NCBI GenBank assembly: GCA_003161435.1
Contig: PMOS01000031.1
Location: forward strand, 150,957-214,956
Direction: 5' to 3'
Origin: Vulcanimicrobiota bacterium
GTDB lineage: Bacteria > Vulcanimicrobiota > Vulcanimicrobiia > Vulcanimicrobiales > Vulcanimicrobiaceae
Length of the DNA stretch: 64,000 nt
The position numbers and the translations under genes were made by a program. Below, in pieces: positions 36,027-46,450 of this stretch (position 1 is its first letter; each line of letters begins with the position of its first letter). Under the pieces are notes generated by a model. It worked only from the letters and a program-made list of their open reading frames with translations, was not told where the DNA came from and did no database searches.

Positions 36027-36043
36027 TAATACCGTCATGACGG
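36027..36043 (+). promoter_or_regulatory. candidate hicAB promoter/operator
   Basis: A -10-like TAATAC (36027-36032) abuts a perfect 12-bp palindrome, CCGTCATGACGG (36032-36043). GCCGTCA-type half sites also occur at about 36012 and 36048. The site lies 22 bases before the hicA ATG, as expected for toxin-antitoxin autoregulation. Confidence 0.4.
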
Positions 36044-36064
36044 CCTGCCGTCACGCTGTAGGGC

Positions 36065-36262
36065 ATGACGGCACGAGCGCTCATCGCCTATGCACGAAGC
36101 AAAGGCTGGCGCTTCAAGCGGTGGGGTAAGGGCAGTCACCTCGTCTTCGCGCACCCGGAACGACCTTACGACGTTGTTATTCCCGACCACGGCGCGAAGG
36201 ATCTGTCGCGAGGAGTCGTCGTGACGATCGTGAAGCAGATCGACGGGGTGTGGAGGGATTAG
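36065..36262 (+). CDS. hicA: HicA-family mRNA interferase toxin
   Basis: A 65-residue dsRBD-like toxin: ALIAYARSKGWRFKRWGKGSHLVFAHPE contains the catalytic-histidine region (G-S-H), followed by VVIPDHGAKDLSRGVVVTIVKQ. HicA cleaves mRNA independently of the ribosome. It precedes hicB by two bases, toxin first. Length is normal. Confidence 0.9.
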   Translation: MTARALIAYARSKGWRFKRWGKGSHLVFAHPERPYDVVIPDHGAKDLSRGVVVTIVKQIDGVWRD

Positions 36263-36264
36263 CG

Positions 36265-36501
36265 ATGACCTACACGATCGTACTCGAACAGGCCGATGAC
36301 GGCGGGTGGTGCGCGATGGCGCCCGATCTTCCAGGATTGCTTCTCATGGGTGACACGCGCGAGCAGATCATTGAGGAAGCACCGGAGATCATCGCCGACT
36401 ATTTCGACGCGATGCGGGAAGACGGACATCCAATACCGGAACCGGGCCGGTTTGCCGTTGACGTCACCGTTCCGGTCCCGAAAGCCGGCTCAGCGCGCTA
36501 G
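36265..36501 (+). CDS. hicB: HicB-family antitoxin, short form
   Basis: A 78-residue partial-RNase-H-fold antitoxin: YTIVLEQADDGGWCAMAPDLPGLLLMGDT followed by IIEEAPEIIADYFDAMREDG. It starts at ATG 36265 with GGAGGG ten bases ahead. It ends soon after the fold (VDVTVPVPKAGSAR) and lacks the C-terminal HTH or ribbon-helix-helix used by longer HicB proteins for DNA binding. Confidence 0.9.
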   Translation: MTYTIVLEQADDGGWCAMAPDLPGLLLMGDTREQIIEEAPEIIADYFDAMREDGHPIPEPGRFAVDVTVPVPKAGSAR

Positions 36502-36657
36502 CAGACTCACCTGTCCGTTAGGGCTGATAGGTGCCGAAGCTCTAGAGGTAGCCCTGGGGATCGCGCGAGGAGCACTCGCGTGAATGCCCGAGGTCGCCTT
36601 CGAAGCGCGTCGTCCGGAGCGGCATGATCGGCAGTTCGCGGTACGGAATCTGGGGAT

Positions 36658-36939
36658 TTGTTGCGGCTGGACAAATTCATGAAGGTTTCGCGGCTGGCGA
36701 AGCGGCGCGCGGAGGCCAAGGACGGGATCGAAGCAGGGCGGATCACCAAGGACGATCGCGCGCTCAAACCCGGCTACGACGTAAAGGTGGGCGACGTGCT
36801 GGTGATTCACTATCGAACCAAGTTCCTGACGGTGCGCGTGCTGCTCGTGCCCGAGCGTGTGCTGCCGTCGCTCAAACCCGCCGACCTCTACGAGATCGTC
36901 GACGAACGCAAGGACGATCCGGCGGATTGGCTTCGCTAG
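36658..36939 (+). CDS. rqcP: S4-domain RNA-binding protein, RqcP/Hsp15-like
   Basis: A 93-residue protein that is nearly all S4 domain: LRLDKFMKVSRLAKRRAEAK, then GRITKDDRALKPGYDVKVGDVLVI. RqcP (YabO) acts with RqcH in Ala-tailing of stalled nascent chains; Hsp15 is the proteobacterial relative. TTG start after ATCTGGGGA. Its proximity to mazG and prsA follows the Gram-positive order mfd...yabN-yabO, supporting RqcP. The 150 bases before it hold no recognised gene. Confidence 0.85.
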   Translation: MLRLDKFMKVSRLAKRRAEAKDGIEAGRITKDDRALKPGYDVKVGDVLVIHYRTKFLTVRVLLVPERVLPSLKPADLYEIVDERKDDPADWLR

Positions 36940-36967
36940 TGACTCGCGCGAGGAGCCGCAGCCGCTG

Positions 36968-37417
36968 ATGCTGCGAATGCTCGTCGGCGCGATCGGAGCG
37001 GCCGCCGTTCTCGGTAGCGTCCTGCTGGTGACGCTGGCGTACGGTGGGGTTCGGCACACCGAGCTCTGCCCGTCGCGTCCCGAGATCGGCGACGTTGCGG
37101 GGCTGTGGCCACGCGAGGCCGCCGAGTTCGCCGACGCGATCGCCGGACGCGGCACGTATCTCGGCCACACCGATCTCCGTGAAGGCAACCGGCTGCGCAG
37201 CGTGCGCGTCGAGCGCAACGCCGTGATCGTGAACGTCCAGGGAGCGAACCGTTGGGAGTCGCCGGAGACGCCCGGCGCCGTCTGGCAGCTCGTCTACGCG
37301 CGGCACCACGGCGGCTTCGCCGGCGGCGGTTTGCCGTGCGTGAAGATCGACATCGTCGCCGGCGACGGGCGCGTCACGCACTGGGCGTGGGCGTCGGCCG
37401 ACCTGAACGTCTTGTGA
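36968..37417 (+). CDS. hypothetical membrane-anchored/exported protein
   Basis: A 149-residue protein with an N-terminal hydrophobic signal or anchor (MLRMLVGAIGAAAVLGSVLLVTLAYGG is the region; helix about 4-25). The soluble part has two cysteines (ELCPSRP, GLPCVKID) that could form a disulfide, and a WESPETPGAVWQLVYARHHG stretch. No family was recognised. It sits between rqcP and whiA in the same orientation. Confidence 0.6.
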   Translation: MLRMLVGAIGAAAVLGSVLLVTLAYGGVRHTELCPSRPEIGDVAGLWPREAAEFADAIAGRGTYLGHTDLREGNRLRSVRVERNAVIVNVQGANRWESPETPGAVWQLVYARHHGGFAGGGLPCVKIDIVAGDGRVTHWAWASADLNVL

Positions 37418-37432
37418 CGGCGAGACGCCAAA

Positions 37433-38332
37433 GTGGCTGAACGGTCGCGGCTGTCCGCCGATGCCAAGGACGCGCTCGCGCGCGAGATTCCCGCCGATCC
37501 ACGCGTTCGCATCGCGCTGCGCAACGGCCTCGCGTTCTTCGGCGGCATCGATGTCGGCGGCGAGCTCGTCTTTCGCACGCGGCGGCCGCCGGTCGCGCGG
37601 CTGGCGCGCACGCTGTTCGAGGAACAGCGCAGCACCGCTTCGGTTCGGCGCGGACACGATCAGCGGCTCTACAAGGCGACGACGTTCGAGATCGACCTCG
37701 GCCCGGTTCCGGCGGTTGCCCCGCCCAAACCGCGCCGCCGTGACGAACGGCGCGCCGAGTTGCGGGCGGCGTTCCTGTGCACCGGCTCGGTGGCCGCGCC
37801 CCAGCACGGCTATCACCTCGAGTTCGTGCTCGGCGACACGGCGCGCGCGGAACGCATCGTCGGCCTCGTCGCCGCCGAGGGGATCGCACCGCGCACGATG
37901 CTGCGCAAAGGGCGCCACGTCGTATACCTCAAGGGGCTCGACGCGATCGTCACCGTGCTGGGCGCCATCGGGGCGTCGGGCGCCGTTCTGCGCCTCGAAG
38001 ACGTCCGCGCGGTGAAGGAGACGAAGAACCGCATCCACCGGCTGGTCAACACGGAGGCCGCCAACGTCGTGCGGGCCGCCTCGGCCGCGGCGGCTCAGCG
38101 CGAGGCGATCCAGTACCTCGCCGACGCCTACGGGCTGCGGAACCTCTCGCCCGCGCTCCGCGAGGCCGCCCAGCTGCGCCTCGCGCACCCCGACGAGACG
38201 CTCGCCGAGCTGGGCCGTAGGTGCAATCCCTCGGTCGGGAAAGCTACGATCAACGGCCGGCTCGCCGCGGTCATGCGACTCGTGAAGCGATTACGCGGCG
38301 AGCGAGAGGAGCCGGAAGTTTCTTTCGTCTAA
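37433..38332 (+). CDS. whiA: WhiA-like DNA-binding protein
   Basis: A 299-residue protein with the WhiA layout: an N-terminal domain, a LAGLIDADG-homing-endonuclease-like middle (about 105-200: RAAFLCTGSVAAPQHGYHLEFVL and KGRHVVYLKGLDAIVTVLGAIG), and a C-terminal HTH with the signature RLVNTEAANVVRAASAAAAQ and LGRRCNPSVGKATINGRL. WhiA controls division and sporulation genes in Actinobacteria and Firmicutes. GTG start. It precedes gap by 12 bases, echoing the whiA-gap-pgk-tpi order of Gram-positive genomes. Confidence 0.92.
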   Translation: MAERSRLSADAKDALAREIPADPRVRIALRNGLAFFGGIDVGGELVFRTRRPPVARLARTLFEEQRSTASVRRGHDQRLYKATTFEIDLGPVPAVAPPKPRRRDERRAELRAAFLCTGSVAAPQHGYHLEFVLGDTARAERIVGLVAAEGIAPRTMLRKGRHVVYLKGLDAIVTVLGAIGASGAVLRLEDVRAVKETKNRIHRLVNTEAANVVRAASAAAAQREAIQYLADAYGLRNLSPALREAAQLRLAHPDETLAELGRRCNPSVGKATINGRLAAVMRLVKRLRGEREEPEVSFV

Positions 38333-38344
38333 AGCGAGCGGGCT

Positions 38345-39361
38345 ATGCGCATCGGAATCAACGGGTTCGGCCGGATCGGCCGCAATTTCACCAAAGCTCT
38401 CCTCGAGCGGTATCCGGACCTCGAGATCGCCGCGGTCAACGACTTGACGAGCGCCGCCGAGTGCGCGCACCTGTTCAAGTACGACTCCAACTACGGCACG
38501 TTCGCGGGCAGCGTCACCTCGTCGGCCGATGCGGTCACCATCGACGGCAAGACGATCAAAGTGCTGGCCGAGCGCGATCCCGGCAAGCTTCCGTGGCGCG
38601 ATCTCGGCGTCGACGTCGTGATCGAGTCGACCGGGATCTTCACCGACGCCGAGAAGGCGCGCGCGCACATCGACGGCGGGGGCGCGAAGAAAGTCATCAT
38701 CTCCGCACCGGCCAAGGGCGAGGACATCACGCTGGTTTTGGGCGTGAACGACGACAAGTACGACCCGGCGAAGCATACCATCATCTCCAACGCTTCGTGC
38801 ACGACCAACTGCTTGGCGACGGCGGTGAAGCCGATCGTCGACAACTTGGGCTGGGTCAAGGGCTTCATGTCGACGATCCACTCGTACACCAACGATCAGA
38901 ACATCCTCGATGCGCCGCACAAAGATTGGCGCCGCGCGCGCAACGCCGCAACAAACATCATCCCCACCTCGACCGGTGCCGCCAAAGCGCTCTACCTGAC
39001 GATCCCCGAGATCAAAGGGACGTTCGACGGGTTCTCGTTGCGCGTGCCGACCCCGACCGTCTCGATGGTGTACCTGGTCGTACAGACGAAGAAAGAGACG
39101 ACGCGCGACGAGCTCAACGCGATCCTGCGGGGCGCCGCGCAGGGCGGGCTGCGCGAGTACGTGGAGTACACCGAGGAAGAGCTCGTGTCGAGCGATTTCA
39201 AGCGCAACCCGCACAGCTCGATCATCGACGGCAAGCTGACCAACGCGCTGGGCGACTTGATCCAGATCGCCGCCTGGTACGACAACGAATGGGGGTACTC
39301 GTGCCGTCTGGCCGACCTCACGAACATGGTCGGCTCGAAGATTCCCGCGAGCGTGGCGTGA
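38345..39361 (+). CDS. gap: glyceraldehyde-3-phosphate dehydrogenase
   Basis: A 338-residue type [19 protein letters not shown] is the NAD-binding start, [12 protein letters not shown] holds the catalytic Cys, and [24 protein letters not shown] contains the conserved His-adjacent region. [12 protein letters not shown] ends the protein. It catalyses the oxidative phosphorylating step of glycolysis and starts the glycolytic run that continues with pgk, tpiA and gpmI after two inserted genes. Stop overlaps the next gene (GTGA). Confidence 0.97.
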   Translation: MRIGINGFGRIGRNFTKALLERYPDLEIAAVNDLTSAAECAHLFKYDSNYGTFAGSVTSSADAVTIDGKTIKVLAERDPGKLPWRDLGVDVVIESTGIFTDAEKARAHIDGGGAKKVIISAPAKGEDITLVLGVNDDKYDPAKHTIISNASCTTNCLATAVKPIVDNLGWVKGFMSTIHSYTNDQNILDAPHKDWRRARNAATNIIPTSTGAAKALYLTIPEIKGTFDGFSLRVPTPTVSMVYLVVQTKKETTRDELNAILRGAAQGGLREYVEYTEEELVSSDFKRNPHSSIIDGKLTNALGDLIQIAAWYDNEWGYSCRLADLTNMVGSKIPASVA

Positions 39362-41385
39362 CCCGACGCTCCCTCGCCGTCGTCCCCGTCGCCGCCGCGA
39401 TCCTCGCGGCGGCGACGTGCGTCAGCACCCCGGCGAGCGCGCGTACGATGCAGCTCGACGATCTGCGCAAGCTCGTCGGCGTCAGCTCGCCGGCGATCTC
39501 GCCCGACGGCAAGCGCGCGGTGGTGGTCGTCACGCGCATCGACTGGAACGACGACCGCTACGACCGCAACCTCGACATCATCGACCTCACGACGCACGCG
39601 CGCCGCACGCTCACTTACGATCGCCGCGGCCTTTCCGACCCGCGCTGGTCGCCCGACGGCACCAAGCTCGCGTTCGTCGCGATGCAGGGGACCGTCGAGG
39701 AGGCGAAACCCCAAGTCTTCGCGATGCCGATGGACGGCGGCGACGCGCAGCCGCTCACCAAGGCGCCGGAGGGCGTCGAGCAGTTCGCATGGCGCCCCGA
39801 CGGCACCGCGATCGCGTACGCCGCCGAGGACGCGCTCCCCAAGAAGACCGGCGCCGATCGCTTTCACGACGCGTTCGTCGTCGGCAACACACCGATCACC
39901 ACGCGGCGCGCGCCGCGTCCGGTCCACCTGTTCGTCGTCGACGCGAACGGCGACGCGAAGGCCAAGCAGCTGATCTTCGGCGACCGCAGCGTCGCGACCG
40001 GCGAAGCGCAATCGACCTTGTCGTGGTCGGCCGATGGAAAGACAATCGCGTTCCTGCTCGCGCCCAACGCCGTGTTGAACGACGTCGACCGCGCCGAGAT
40101 CGACCTGCTCGATGTCGCAACCGGGAAGCTCACGCGCGTCACCTCGCACGCAGGATACGAAGGCAATCCGCTCTTCTCGCCCGACGGTAAGCACATCGCC
40201 TACGCGCGATCGGCCGGCGACAACCAGGTCAACTTGACCGAGGCGTACGTCACGGCGCCCGGCGGTGGCAACGGTTCGGAGATCTCGCAGTCGTTCGACC
40301 GCGCGGTCCACGGGATCGCGTGGCTGCCCGACTCCAGCGGGATCCTGTTCACCGCGCACGACGGGACCACGACGGCGATCGTGCGCGCGCCGTTCGGCGC
40401 TGCCCTTCGACAAGCTCAGGACAGGCTTGCACGAGTCGATATCGGCGATCTCGTCATCAACTCGTCGCTCGAGGGTGCGATCGCGCGCGACGGCGCGATG
40501 GTGTTCGCCGCGTCGAGCTCGAAACAGCCGGTGGAGCTGTACTATCGCGCCGCCGGCGCGGCACCGGTGAAGGTGACCGACTACAACGCGGCCGTCGCCG
40601 GCCTCGAGCTCGGCGCGACCGAAGCGATCGCGTATCCGACGTCGCTGGGCCCGCAGGGTGATGCGGTCCTCATGACGCCGCCGGGCTACGTTGCCGGACA
40701 CAAGTATCCGCTGGTCGTGTTCATTCACGGCGGCCCGACCTCCGCATCGGTTCGGCAGTTCGACCGCCAGGCGCAGCTGATGGCGGCGCACGGCTGGTTG
40801 GTGCTCGAGCCGAACTATCGCGGTAGCGACAACCTCGGGTTGGCATACCAGCGCGGCGTGCTGTACGACCCCGAAGAAGGCCCGGGGAAAGACATCATGG
40901 CGGCGGTCGACGCCGTGCGCGCCCGCGGGATCGTCGACGACCACCGCATCGCGGTGGGCGGCTGGAGCTACGGCGGGATCATGACCGCCTGGATGATCTC
41001 GAAGTATCACCTCTGGCGGGCGGCCGTCTCCGGCGCGTCGGTCAACGATTGGGCGACGGACTACGGAACCGCCGACGATCCTGATTCCGACAAGGCGCTC
41101 TTTCACGGCTCGCCGTTCGTCGGCGGCAACGCCGCGGAATACCGCCGCGCGTCGGCGATAAGCTACGTGCACGACGTGACGACGCCGGTGCTGATCCTCT
41201 CCGACGTCGGCGACAACCGCGATCCGTTCGCGACGTCGTCGATGTACTATCGCGCGCTGCGTGACAACGGCAAGGACGCGACGTTCGTCGCCTGGCCGGT
41301 CGACGGCCATTTCCCGAGCGACCCGGTGCGCGTGGCCGACGTCTTCAGTCGCTGGATCGACTACCTCGCGCACCACCTGCAATAG
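39358..41385 (+). CDS. exported S9-family prolyl oligopeptidase-like serine peptidase
   Basis: A 675-residue protein. Signal peptide ([21 protein letters not shown]), a beta-propeller region with TolB/WD-like SPDGK repeats (about 30-400) and a C-terminal alpha/beta-hydrolase. The nucleophile Ser lies in [10 protein letters not shown], the Asp in [11 protein letters not shown] and the His in [19 protein letters not shown] is the oxyanion region. GTG start overlapping the gap stop. An in-frame repeat-derived insertion (LRQAQDRL, bases 40402-40430) lies in the propeller. It breaks the gap-pgk run, with no obvious metabolic link. Confidence 0.92.
   Translation: MTRRSLAVVPVAAAILAAATCVSTPASARTMQLDDLRKLVGVSSPAISPDGKRAVVVVTRIDWNDDRYDRNLDIIDLTTHARRTLTYDRRGLSDPRWSPDGTKLAFVAMQGTVEEAKPQVFAMPMDGGDAQPLTKAPEGVEQFAWRPDGTAIAYAAEDALPKKTGADRFHDAFVVGNTPITTRRAPRPVHLFVVDANGDAKAKQLIFGDRSVATGEAQSTLSWSADGKTIAFLLAPNAVLNDVDRAEIDLLDVATGKLTRVTSHAGYEGNPLFSPDGKHIAYARSAGDNQVNLTEAYVTAPGGGNGSEISQSFDRAVHGIAWLPDSSGILFTAHDGTTTAIVRAPFGAALRQAQDRLARVDIGDLVINSSLEGAIARDGAMVFAASSSKQPVELYYRAAGAAPVKVTDYNAAVAGLELGATEAIAYPTSLGPQGDAVLMTPPGYVAGHKYPLVVFIHGGPTSASVRQFDRQAQLMAAHGWLVLEPNYRGSDNLGLAYQRGVLYDPEEGPGKDIMAAVDAVRARGIVDDHRIAVGGWSYGGIMTAWMISKYHLWRAAVSGASVNDWATDYGTADDPDSDKALFHGSPFVGGNAAEYRRASAISYVHDVTTPVLILSDVGDNRDPFATSSMYYRALRDNGKDATFVAWPVDGHFPSDPVRVADVFSRWIDYLAHHLQ
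40402..40430 (+). repeat. palindromic repeat unit inserted within the S9 peptidase gene
   Basis: GCCCTTCGACAAGCTCAGGA and following bases match the intergenic repeats at 14403, 34868 and 50345. The reading frame is kept; the insert encodes LRQAQDRL between propeller strands, presumably in a surface loop. Confidence 0.75.
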
Positions 41386-41388
41386 ACG

Positions 41389-42153
41389 ATGTGCACCGTG
41401 CTGCTGCTGCTCCGTCCGGGCGACCCGTGGCCCTTGCTGATCGGCGCGAACCGTGACGAGCGGCGCGACCGCCCCTTCGACCCGCCCGGGCGCTATTGGC
41501 CCGACGCGCCTGGGATCGTCGGCGGCCGCGACGTCCTGGGCGGCGGCAGCTGGTTCGGCGTGAACGACGACGGCGTCGTCGCGACGATCGTCAACGGGAT
41601 GCAGCGCCTCGGACCGCTCGCCGGCAAGGCCAGCCGCGGCGAGCTCGTCGTTCGCATGCTGCGTGAGCGCGACGCCGCAACGGCCGCGCGCGTCGCCGCC
41701 GCGGTGCCGGTCGCCCGTTATCGCGGCTTCACGCTACTGCTCGCCGATCGGCGCGCAGCGTTCGCCGTCACCTGCGACGAGAGCACGGTCGCGGTCGAAG
41801 AGCTCGCGCCGGGATATCACATGGTGACGCCCGACGGCTGCGACGTCCCGTCGTCGCCGCGCTTCGCGGCGCACTTCGGCGCCTTGCGAGCAGCGGCGCC
41901 GCCGGCGCCGGCCGCGGGTGATTGGGCCAGCTGGACCGAGATCCTGACGCAGACCGACGAGGACGATCCACATCACGCGATGGTCGTTACCGGCATCGAC
42001 GGCTTCGGTACGGTATCGAGCACATTGCTCGCGCTGCCGTCCGACGATGCGCAGCCGCCGGTGCTGTTGTTCGCCAACGGGCCGCCAAGCGTGGCGCCGT
42101 ACGACCCCGTCCGCTCGCCGTGGGTTCGCGTCGCCCACGTCGAAGGCGGCTGA
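41389..42153 (+). CDS. NRDE/TANGO2-family protein
   Basis: A 254-residue protein opening with MCTVLLLLRPGDPWPLLIGANRDE, the Cys-2 and NRDE hallmark of this Ntn-hydrolase-like family, then GRDVLGGGSWFGVNDDGVVATIVNG. TANGO2 homologues are linked to haem or lipid handling; bacterial function is uncertain. It starts 3 bases after the peptidase and ends 3 bases before pgk. Confidence 0.88.
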   Translation: MCTVLLLLRPGDPWPLLIGANRDERRDRPFDPPGRYWPDAPGIVGGRDVLGGGSWFGVNDDGVVATIVNGMQRLGPLAGKASRGELVVRMLRERDAATAARVAAAVPVARYRGFTLLLADRRAAFAVTCDESTVAVEELAPGYHMVTPDGCDVPSSPRFAAHFGALRAAAPPAPAAGDWASWTEILTQTDEDDPHHAMVVTGIDGFGTVSSTLLALPSDDAQPPVLLFANGPPSVAPYDPVRSPWVRVAHVEGG

Positions 42154-42156
42154 CCG

Positions 42157-43338
42157 ATGCGATTCAAGCGACTCGAGGACGCCGACGTGCGCGGCAAGCG
42201 GGTGCTCCTGCGCGAAGACCTCAACGCGCCGATGAAGAACGGCGCGATCGCCGACGAAACCCGCATCACCGCCGTGCTGCCGACGCTGCGCTGGCTGCGC
42301 GAACGCCGCGCGCGCACCGTGATCCTCTCTCACCTCGGGCGCCCGGACGGCAAGCCCGACCCGAAACTTTCGCTGCGCCCGATCGCGGTGCGGCTGGCCG
42401 AGTTGCTCGGAACGCCGGTCGAGTTCGTCGACGATTGCATCGGCGCTGCGGCGGTCGCGGCGTCGAATGCGCTCGCCGACGGCGGTTTCGTCATGTTCGA
42501 GAACGTGCGCTTCCACCCTGAGGAAGAGGCCAACGACCCGGGGTTCGCGCGCGAGCTCGCGCGCAGCGGCGATATGTATGTCAATGACGCGTTCGGCACA
42601 GCGCACCGCGCGCACGCGTCGACGGCCGGCGTCGCGGCATTCCTGCCGTCGTACGCGGGCTCGCTGATGGAGGCCGAGCTGGCGGCGTTGACGCGCCTGA
42701 CCGAACATCCCGTGCACCCGTACGTCTGCGCGATCGGTGGCGCGAAGGTGGTCGACAAGGTCGGTGTGTTCGAGAACCTGATCGCGAAGGTCGACGCGTT
42801 CACGATCGGCGGCGGAATGGCCAACACGTTTCTCGCGGCGCAAGGGATCGACGTCGGCAGGTCGCTGCGAGATCCCGACCTCTTGCCCGCGCAACGAATC
42901 ATCGCGCTCGCGCTCTCGCGCGGCGTCACGCTCCATCTCCCCACCGACGCGGTGGTCGCCGACGCGTTCGACGCCGACGACAGCGCCCGCGTCGTACCGC
43001 TCGCACAGGTCGGCAACGAGATGATCCTCGACATCGGCCCGCAAACCGCCCAGGAATACGCCGGCGTGTTGCGCGCGGCCAAGACGATCGTCTTCAACGG
43101 TCCGATGGGGGTCTACGAGAAACCGGCCTATCAGAACGGCACGCGCGTGATCGGCGAAGCGATCGCCGAGGCGACGAAGCACGGCGCGGTCAGCGTCGTC
43201 GGCGGCGGTGACGCCGCGGCAGCGGCGCACGCGCTCGGCTTCGCCGGCGCGATGACGCACGTCTCGACCGGCGGCGGTGCGACGCTCGAGTTCCTCGAAG
43301 GCAAGACGTTGCCCGGAATCGCGGCGCTCGAGCGATGA
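42157..43338 (+). CDS. pgk: phosphoglycerate kinase
   Basis: A 393-residue kinase. [15 protein letters not shown] and [11 protein letters not shown] are substrate-site motifs, [14 protein letters not shown] follows, and [17 protein letters not shown] with [10 protein letters not shown] form the nucleotide site. It makes ATP from 1,3-bisphosphoglycerate. The usual RVDxNVP motif reads REDLNAP (Glu in place of Val), a minor variant. Stop overlaps tpiA (ATGA). Confidence 0.97.
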   Translation: MRFKRLEDADVRGKRVLLREDLNAPMKNGAIADETRITAVLPTLRWLRERRARTVILSHLGRPDGKPDPKLSLRPIAVRLAELLGTPVEFVDDCIGAAAVAASNALADGGFVMFENVRFHPEEEANDPGFARELARSGDMYVNDAFGTAHRAHASTAGVAAFLPSYAGSLMEAELAALTRLTEHPVHPYVCAIGGAKVVDKVGVFENLIAKVDAFTIGGGMANTFLAAQGIDVGRSLRDPDLLPAQRIIALALSRGVTLHLPTDAVVADAFDADDSARVVPLAQVGNEMILDIGPQTAQEYAGVLRAAKTIVFNGPMGVYEKPAYQNGTRVIGEAIAEATKHGAVSVVGGGDAAAAAHALGFAGAMTHVSTGGGATLEFLEGKTLPGIAALER

Positions 43339-44096
43339 GCAAAGGACGCCGGCCCCTCATCGCGGGGAACTGGAAGATGCACAAGACCGTCGCCGAGGCG
43401 CGCGCGTTCTTCGCGGAACTTCGCCGGCGCGAGCTTCCGCTCGACGATGTCGACGCCGTCGTTTGCCCGCCGTTCACCGCGCTGGCGGCCGCACATGAGG
43501 AACTCGCCGCAACGAAGATCGGGTTGGGCGCGCAGAACGTGAACTGGGCGCCGCAGGGCGCGTTCACCGGTGAGGTTTCCGCGCCGATGCTGGCCGAGCT
43601 CGGCGTTCGCTGGGTCGTGATCGGCCACTCCGAACGGCGGGCACTGTTCGGCGAGCTCGACGTTCGCGTCAACGAGAAGGCGCGCATCGCCCTGGCGTAC
43701 GGCATCACGCCGATCGTCGCGGTCGGTGAGACGGAAGAGCAACATGTGGCCGGGCAGGCGCGCGACACGGTGTGCGCGCAAGTCAGCGCAGCGTTCGCCG
43801 CGATGCCGGTCGCGGACGTCGCGCGCTGCGTCGTAGCCTACGAGCCGATCTGGGCGATCGGTACCGGTCGCGCCGACACGCCCGACGGGGCGAACACGAT
43901 CATGGGCGAGATCCGCAGCGCGGTCGACGGCTTGCAAGACGTGCGTATTCTGTATGGCGGGAGCATGAATGCGGGCAACGTCGCATCGTTCGTCGCGCAG
44001 TCCAACGTCGACGGCGGCCTGGTCGGCGGGGCGAGCCTCGACGCCGCCTCGTTCGCCGCGCTGCTCGTGGGCGCGCACCAAGGAGCGCTCGCGTGA
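43335..44096 (+). CDS. tpiA: triosephosphate isomerase
   Basis: A 253-residue TIM barrel: [10 protein letters not shown] (catalytic Lys), VVIGHSERR (catalytic His), [14 protein letters not shown] (catalytic Glu and loop 6) and [11 protein letters not shown] (phosphate site). It starts at ATG overlapping the pgk stop and its own stop overlaps gpmI (GTGA), so pgk-tpiA-gpmI is a tightly coupled unit. Confidence 0.97.
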   Translation: MSKGRRPLIAGNWKMHKTVAEARAFFAELRRRELPLDDVDAVVCPPFTALAAAHEELAATKIGLGAQNVNWAPQGAFTGEVSAPMLAELGVRWVVIGHSERRALFGELDVRVNEKARIALAYGITPIVAVGETEEQHVAGQARDTVCAQVSAAFAAMPVADVARCVVAYEPIWAIGTGRADTPDGANTIMGEIRSAVDGLQDVRILYGGSMNAGNVASFVAQSNVDGGLVGGASLDAASFAALLVGAHQGALA

Positions 44097-45637
44097 GCCG
44101 CCGCCGGCCGTTCGTCCTCGCGATTCTCGACGGCTGGGGCTACACCGACGAGCTGCGTGGCAACGCGATCGAGGCGGCCGATCTGCCGAACTGGAAGCGC
44201 ATCATCGAGACGTATCCGCACACGCTGCTCGAAGCGAGCGGACTCGCGGTGGGCCTCCCCGACGGCGTGATGGGCAACAGCGAGGTCGGCCACATCAACA
44301 TCGGCAGCGGCCGGGTCGTCCCACAAGGTCTGGTGGTGATCGACGCCGAGATCGCAAGCGGGACGTTCGGTGAAAACGCGACCTTGCGCGCCTGCATCGC
44401 GCACGTTCAGAAAACGAACGGCACGCTGCACCTGCTCGGGCTCGTCTCCGACGGCAAGGTCCACAGCTCGCTCGATCACCTCGACGCGTTGGTCGACGTC
44501 ACGTGCAAAGCCGGCGTGCCGCTGGTCATCGACGCGTTTCTCGACGGCCGCGACACGCCGCCGAGCTCGGCGGCGACGTATCTCGCGCACGTCGAGTCGG
44601 TGCTGGCCGGCCACGGACGCACGGGGGCGATCGCGACGATCTGCGGGCGCTACTATGCGATGGACCGCGACAAACGCTGGGACCGCACGCGGCGCGCATA
44701 CGATGCGCTCGTCAACGCTGCAAGCGAGCACCGTTATCCCACCGCGGCGGCCGGTCTCGCTGCGGCGTATGCGCGCGGCGAAACCGACGAGTTCGTTGCT
44801 CCGACGATCGTCGGTGAACCCAACCCGATCCGCGACGGCGACGCCTGCATCTTCTTCAACTTCCGGCCGGACCGAGCGCGCCAGCTCACGCTCGCGTTCA
44901 GCGATCCCGCCTTCGATCATTTTCCGGTGCACCGCTTCGTGGATTTCGTCTTCGCGACGATGACGCGCTACGAGGAGAACTTTCCGAACCCGGTGCTGTT
45001 CGGGCCGCGCCCGCAGTACGACGTGTTCGGCGAGATCGTCGCGAATGCCGGGCTCACCCAGCTGCGTTTGGCGGAAACCGAGAAGTACGCGCACGTGACC
45101 TACTTCTTCAACGGCGGCCGCGAGGACGTGTTCCCCGGCGAAGATCGCATCTTGATCCCGTCCAACCGGAGCGTCGCGACGTACGATCTCGCACCCGAGA
45201 TGTCGGCCAACGACATTACGGTCGCCGCGCTCGAAGACATCTCGCACCGGCGTCACGACGTGATCGTGATGAACTACGCAAACGCCGACATGGTCGGCCA
45301 CACCGGGGTGTGGGACGCGACGATCTCGGCGCTCGAAACGCTCGACGTCGCGCTCGGCCGGCTCGAGCAGAGCGTTCTCGCGGCCGGCGGGATCCTGGCG
45401 ATCACGTCCGATCACGGCAACGCCGAAGAAAAGATCGATGCCGAAGGAAACCCGTTGACGGCCCACACGACGAATCCGGTGCCGTTCGTCATCGTCTCGG
45501 ATCAGCCGCCGGGCGTGTTCAACGGTCACGGCAAGCTCGGCGACGTCGCGCCGACGCTGCTCCCGTTGATCGGCCTGCCGGTCCCCGACGTGATGACCGG
45601 AACGAACCTGCTCGCCCCGGTCGAGTCGGCGCAATGA
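44093..45637 (+). CDS. gpmI: 2,3-bisphosphoglycerate-independent phosphoglycerate mutase
   Basis: A 514-residue alkaline-phosphatase-superfamily mutase. [11 protein letters not shown] is the first metal site, [16 protein letters not shown] contains the catalytic Ser, [12 protein letters not shown] and [15 protein letters not shown] follow, and [12 protein letters not shown] carries late metal ligands. It interconverts 3- and 2-phosphoglycerate. GTG start; stop overlaps punA (ATGA). Confidence 0.96.
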   Translation: MSRRRPFVLAILDGWGYTDELRGNAIEAADLPNWKRIIETYPHTLLEASGLAVGLPDGVMGNSEVGHINIGSGRVVPQGLVVIDAEIASGTFGENATLRACIAHVQKTNGTLHLLGLVSDGKVHSSLDHLDALVDVTCKAGVPLVIDAFLDGRDTPPSSAATYLAHVESVLAGHGRTGAIATICGRYYAMDRDKRWDRTRRAYDALVNAASEHRYPTAAAGLAAAYARGETDEFVAPTIVGEPNPIRDGDACIFFNFRPDRARQLTLAFSDPAFDHFPVHRFVDFVFATMTRYEENFPNPVLFGPRPQYDVFGEIVANAGLTQLRLAETEKYAHVTYFFNGGREDVFPGEDRILIPSNRSVATYDLAPEMSANDITVAALEDISHRRHDVIVMNYANADMVGHTGVWDATISALETLDVALGRLEQSVLAAGGILAITSDHGNAEEKIDAEGNPLTAHTTNPVPFVIVSDQPPGVFNGHGKLGDVAPTLLPLIGLPVPDVMTGTNLLAPVESAQ

Positions 45638-46446
45638 AACGCAAGCGCCTCGAAGCGGCGGCGGATTTTCTGCGCCGCAAGGCGGGCGGCGAGCTCGATG
45701 CCGCGATCGTGCTGGGCTCGGGATTCGGCGGCGTGCTGCGCGAGCGCATCGACGGAACGACCGTGCCGTACGGCAAGATCGAAGGGATGCCGGAGCCGAC
45801 CGTTCCGGGTCACGCCGGCGAAGCGCACATCGGCTTGTTGCACGGGCGGCGCGTCGTCGCGTTCAGCGGACGCTTTCACCTGTACGAAGGCCGCGCGACG
45901 CGCGACGTGATCTATCCCGTCGCCGCGGCGGCGCACGCCGGTGCGAAGACGTTCGTGCTCACCAACGCGGCGGGCGGCGTGAACACGAGCTTTCACACCG
46001 GCGACCTCATGCTCATCGCCGATCAGCTCAACCTCACCGGGACGAGCCCGCTGCTCGGCGCCGCACTCTTGCCGGGCCAAGCGCATCGCTTCGTCGACAT
46101 GGTCGACGCGTACGCACCGTATCTGCGCAAGCTCGCACGTCACGTCGCGGGCGAGTACGGCATCCCACTGCAGGAAGGCGTCTACGCCGGGCTGCTCGGA
46201 CCGACGTACGAGACGCCCGCCGAAGCGCGCTATCTGCGCCGGATCGGTGCCGACGCGGTCGGGATGTCCACCGTCCTCGAAACGATCGCCGCCCGCGCGC
46301 TCGGCCGCGACGTGATCGGCTTCTCGCTGATCACCAACGTCCACGGCGCCGGCGCCACCACCTCGCACGAAGAAGTCATCGCCGCCGCAGCCGCTGCGGC
46401 CGAAAACGTAGCCCGCCTCATCGAAGGCATCGTCGCGAACTTGTAG
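45634..46446 (+). CDS. punA: purine nucleoside phosphorylase (trimeric type)
   Basis: A 270-residue PNP class II enzyme: IVLGSGFGGVL, PGHAGEAHIG, FSGRFHLYEG (phosphate His/Arg region), LTNAAGGVNTSF, and GPTYETPAEAR with DAVGMSTVLE (base recognition). It makes purine plus (deoxy)ribose-1-phosphate, which DeoB then isomerises. It is the last gene of the glycolytic operon, coupled to gpmI, and ends 4 bases before a convergent gene. Confidence 0.95.
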   Translation: MKRKRLEAAADFLRRKAGGELDAAIVLGSGFGGVLRERIDGTTVPYGKIEGMPEPTVPGHAGEAHIGLLHGRRVVAFSGRFHLYEGRATRDVIYPVAAAAHAGAKTFVLTNAAGGVNTSFHTGDLMLIADQLNLTGTSPLLGAALLPGQAHRFVDMVDAYAPYLRKLARHVAGEYGIPLQEGVYAGLLGPTYETPAEARYLRRIGADAVGMSTVLETIAARALGRDVIGFSLITNVHGAGATTSHEEVIAAAAAAAENVARLIEGIVANL

Positions 46447-46450
46447 GCGA

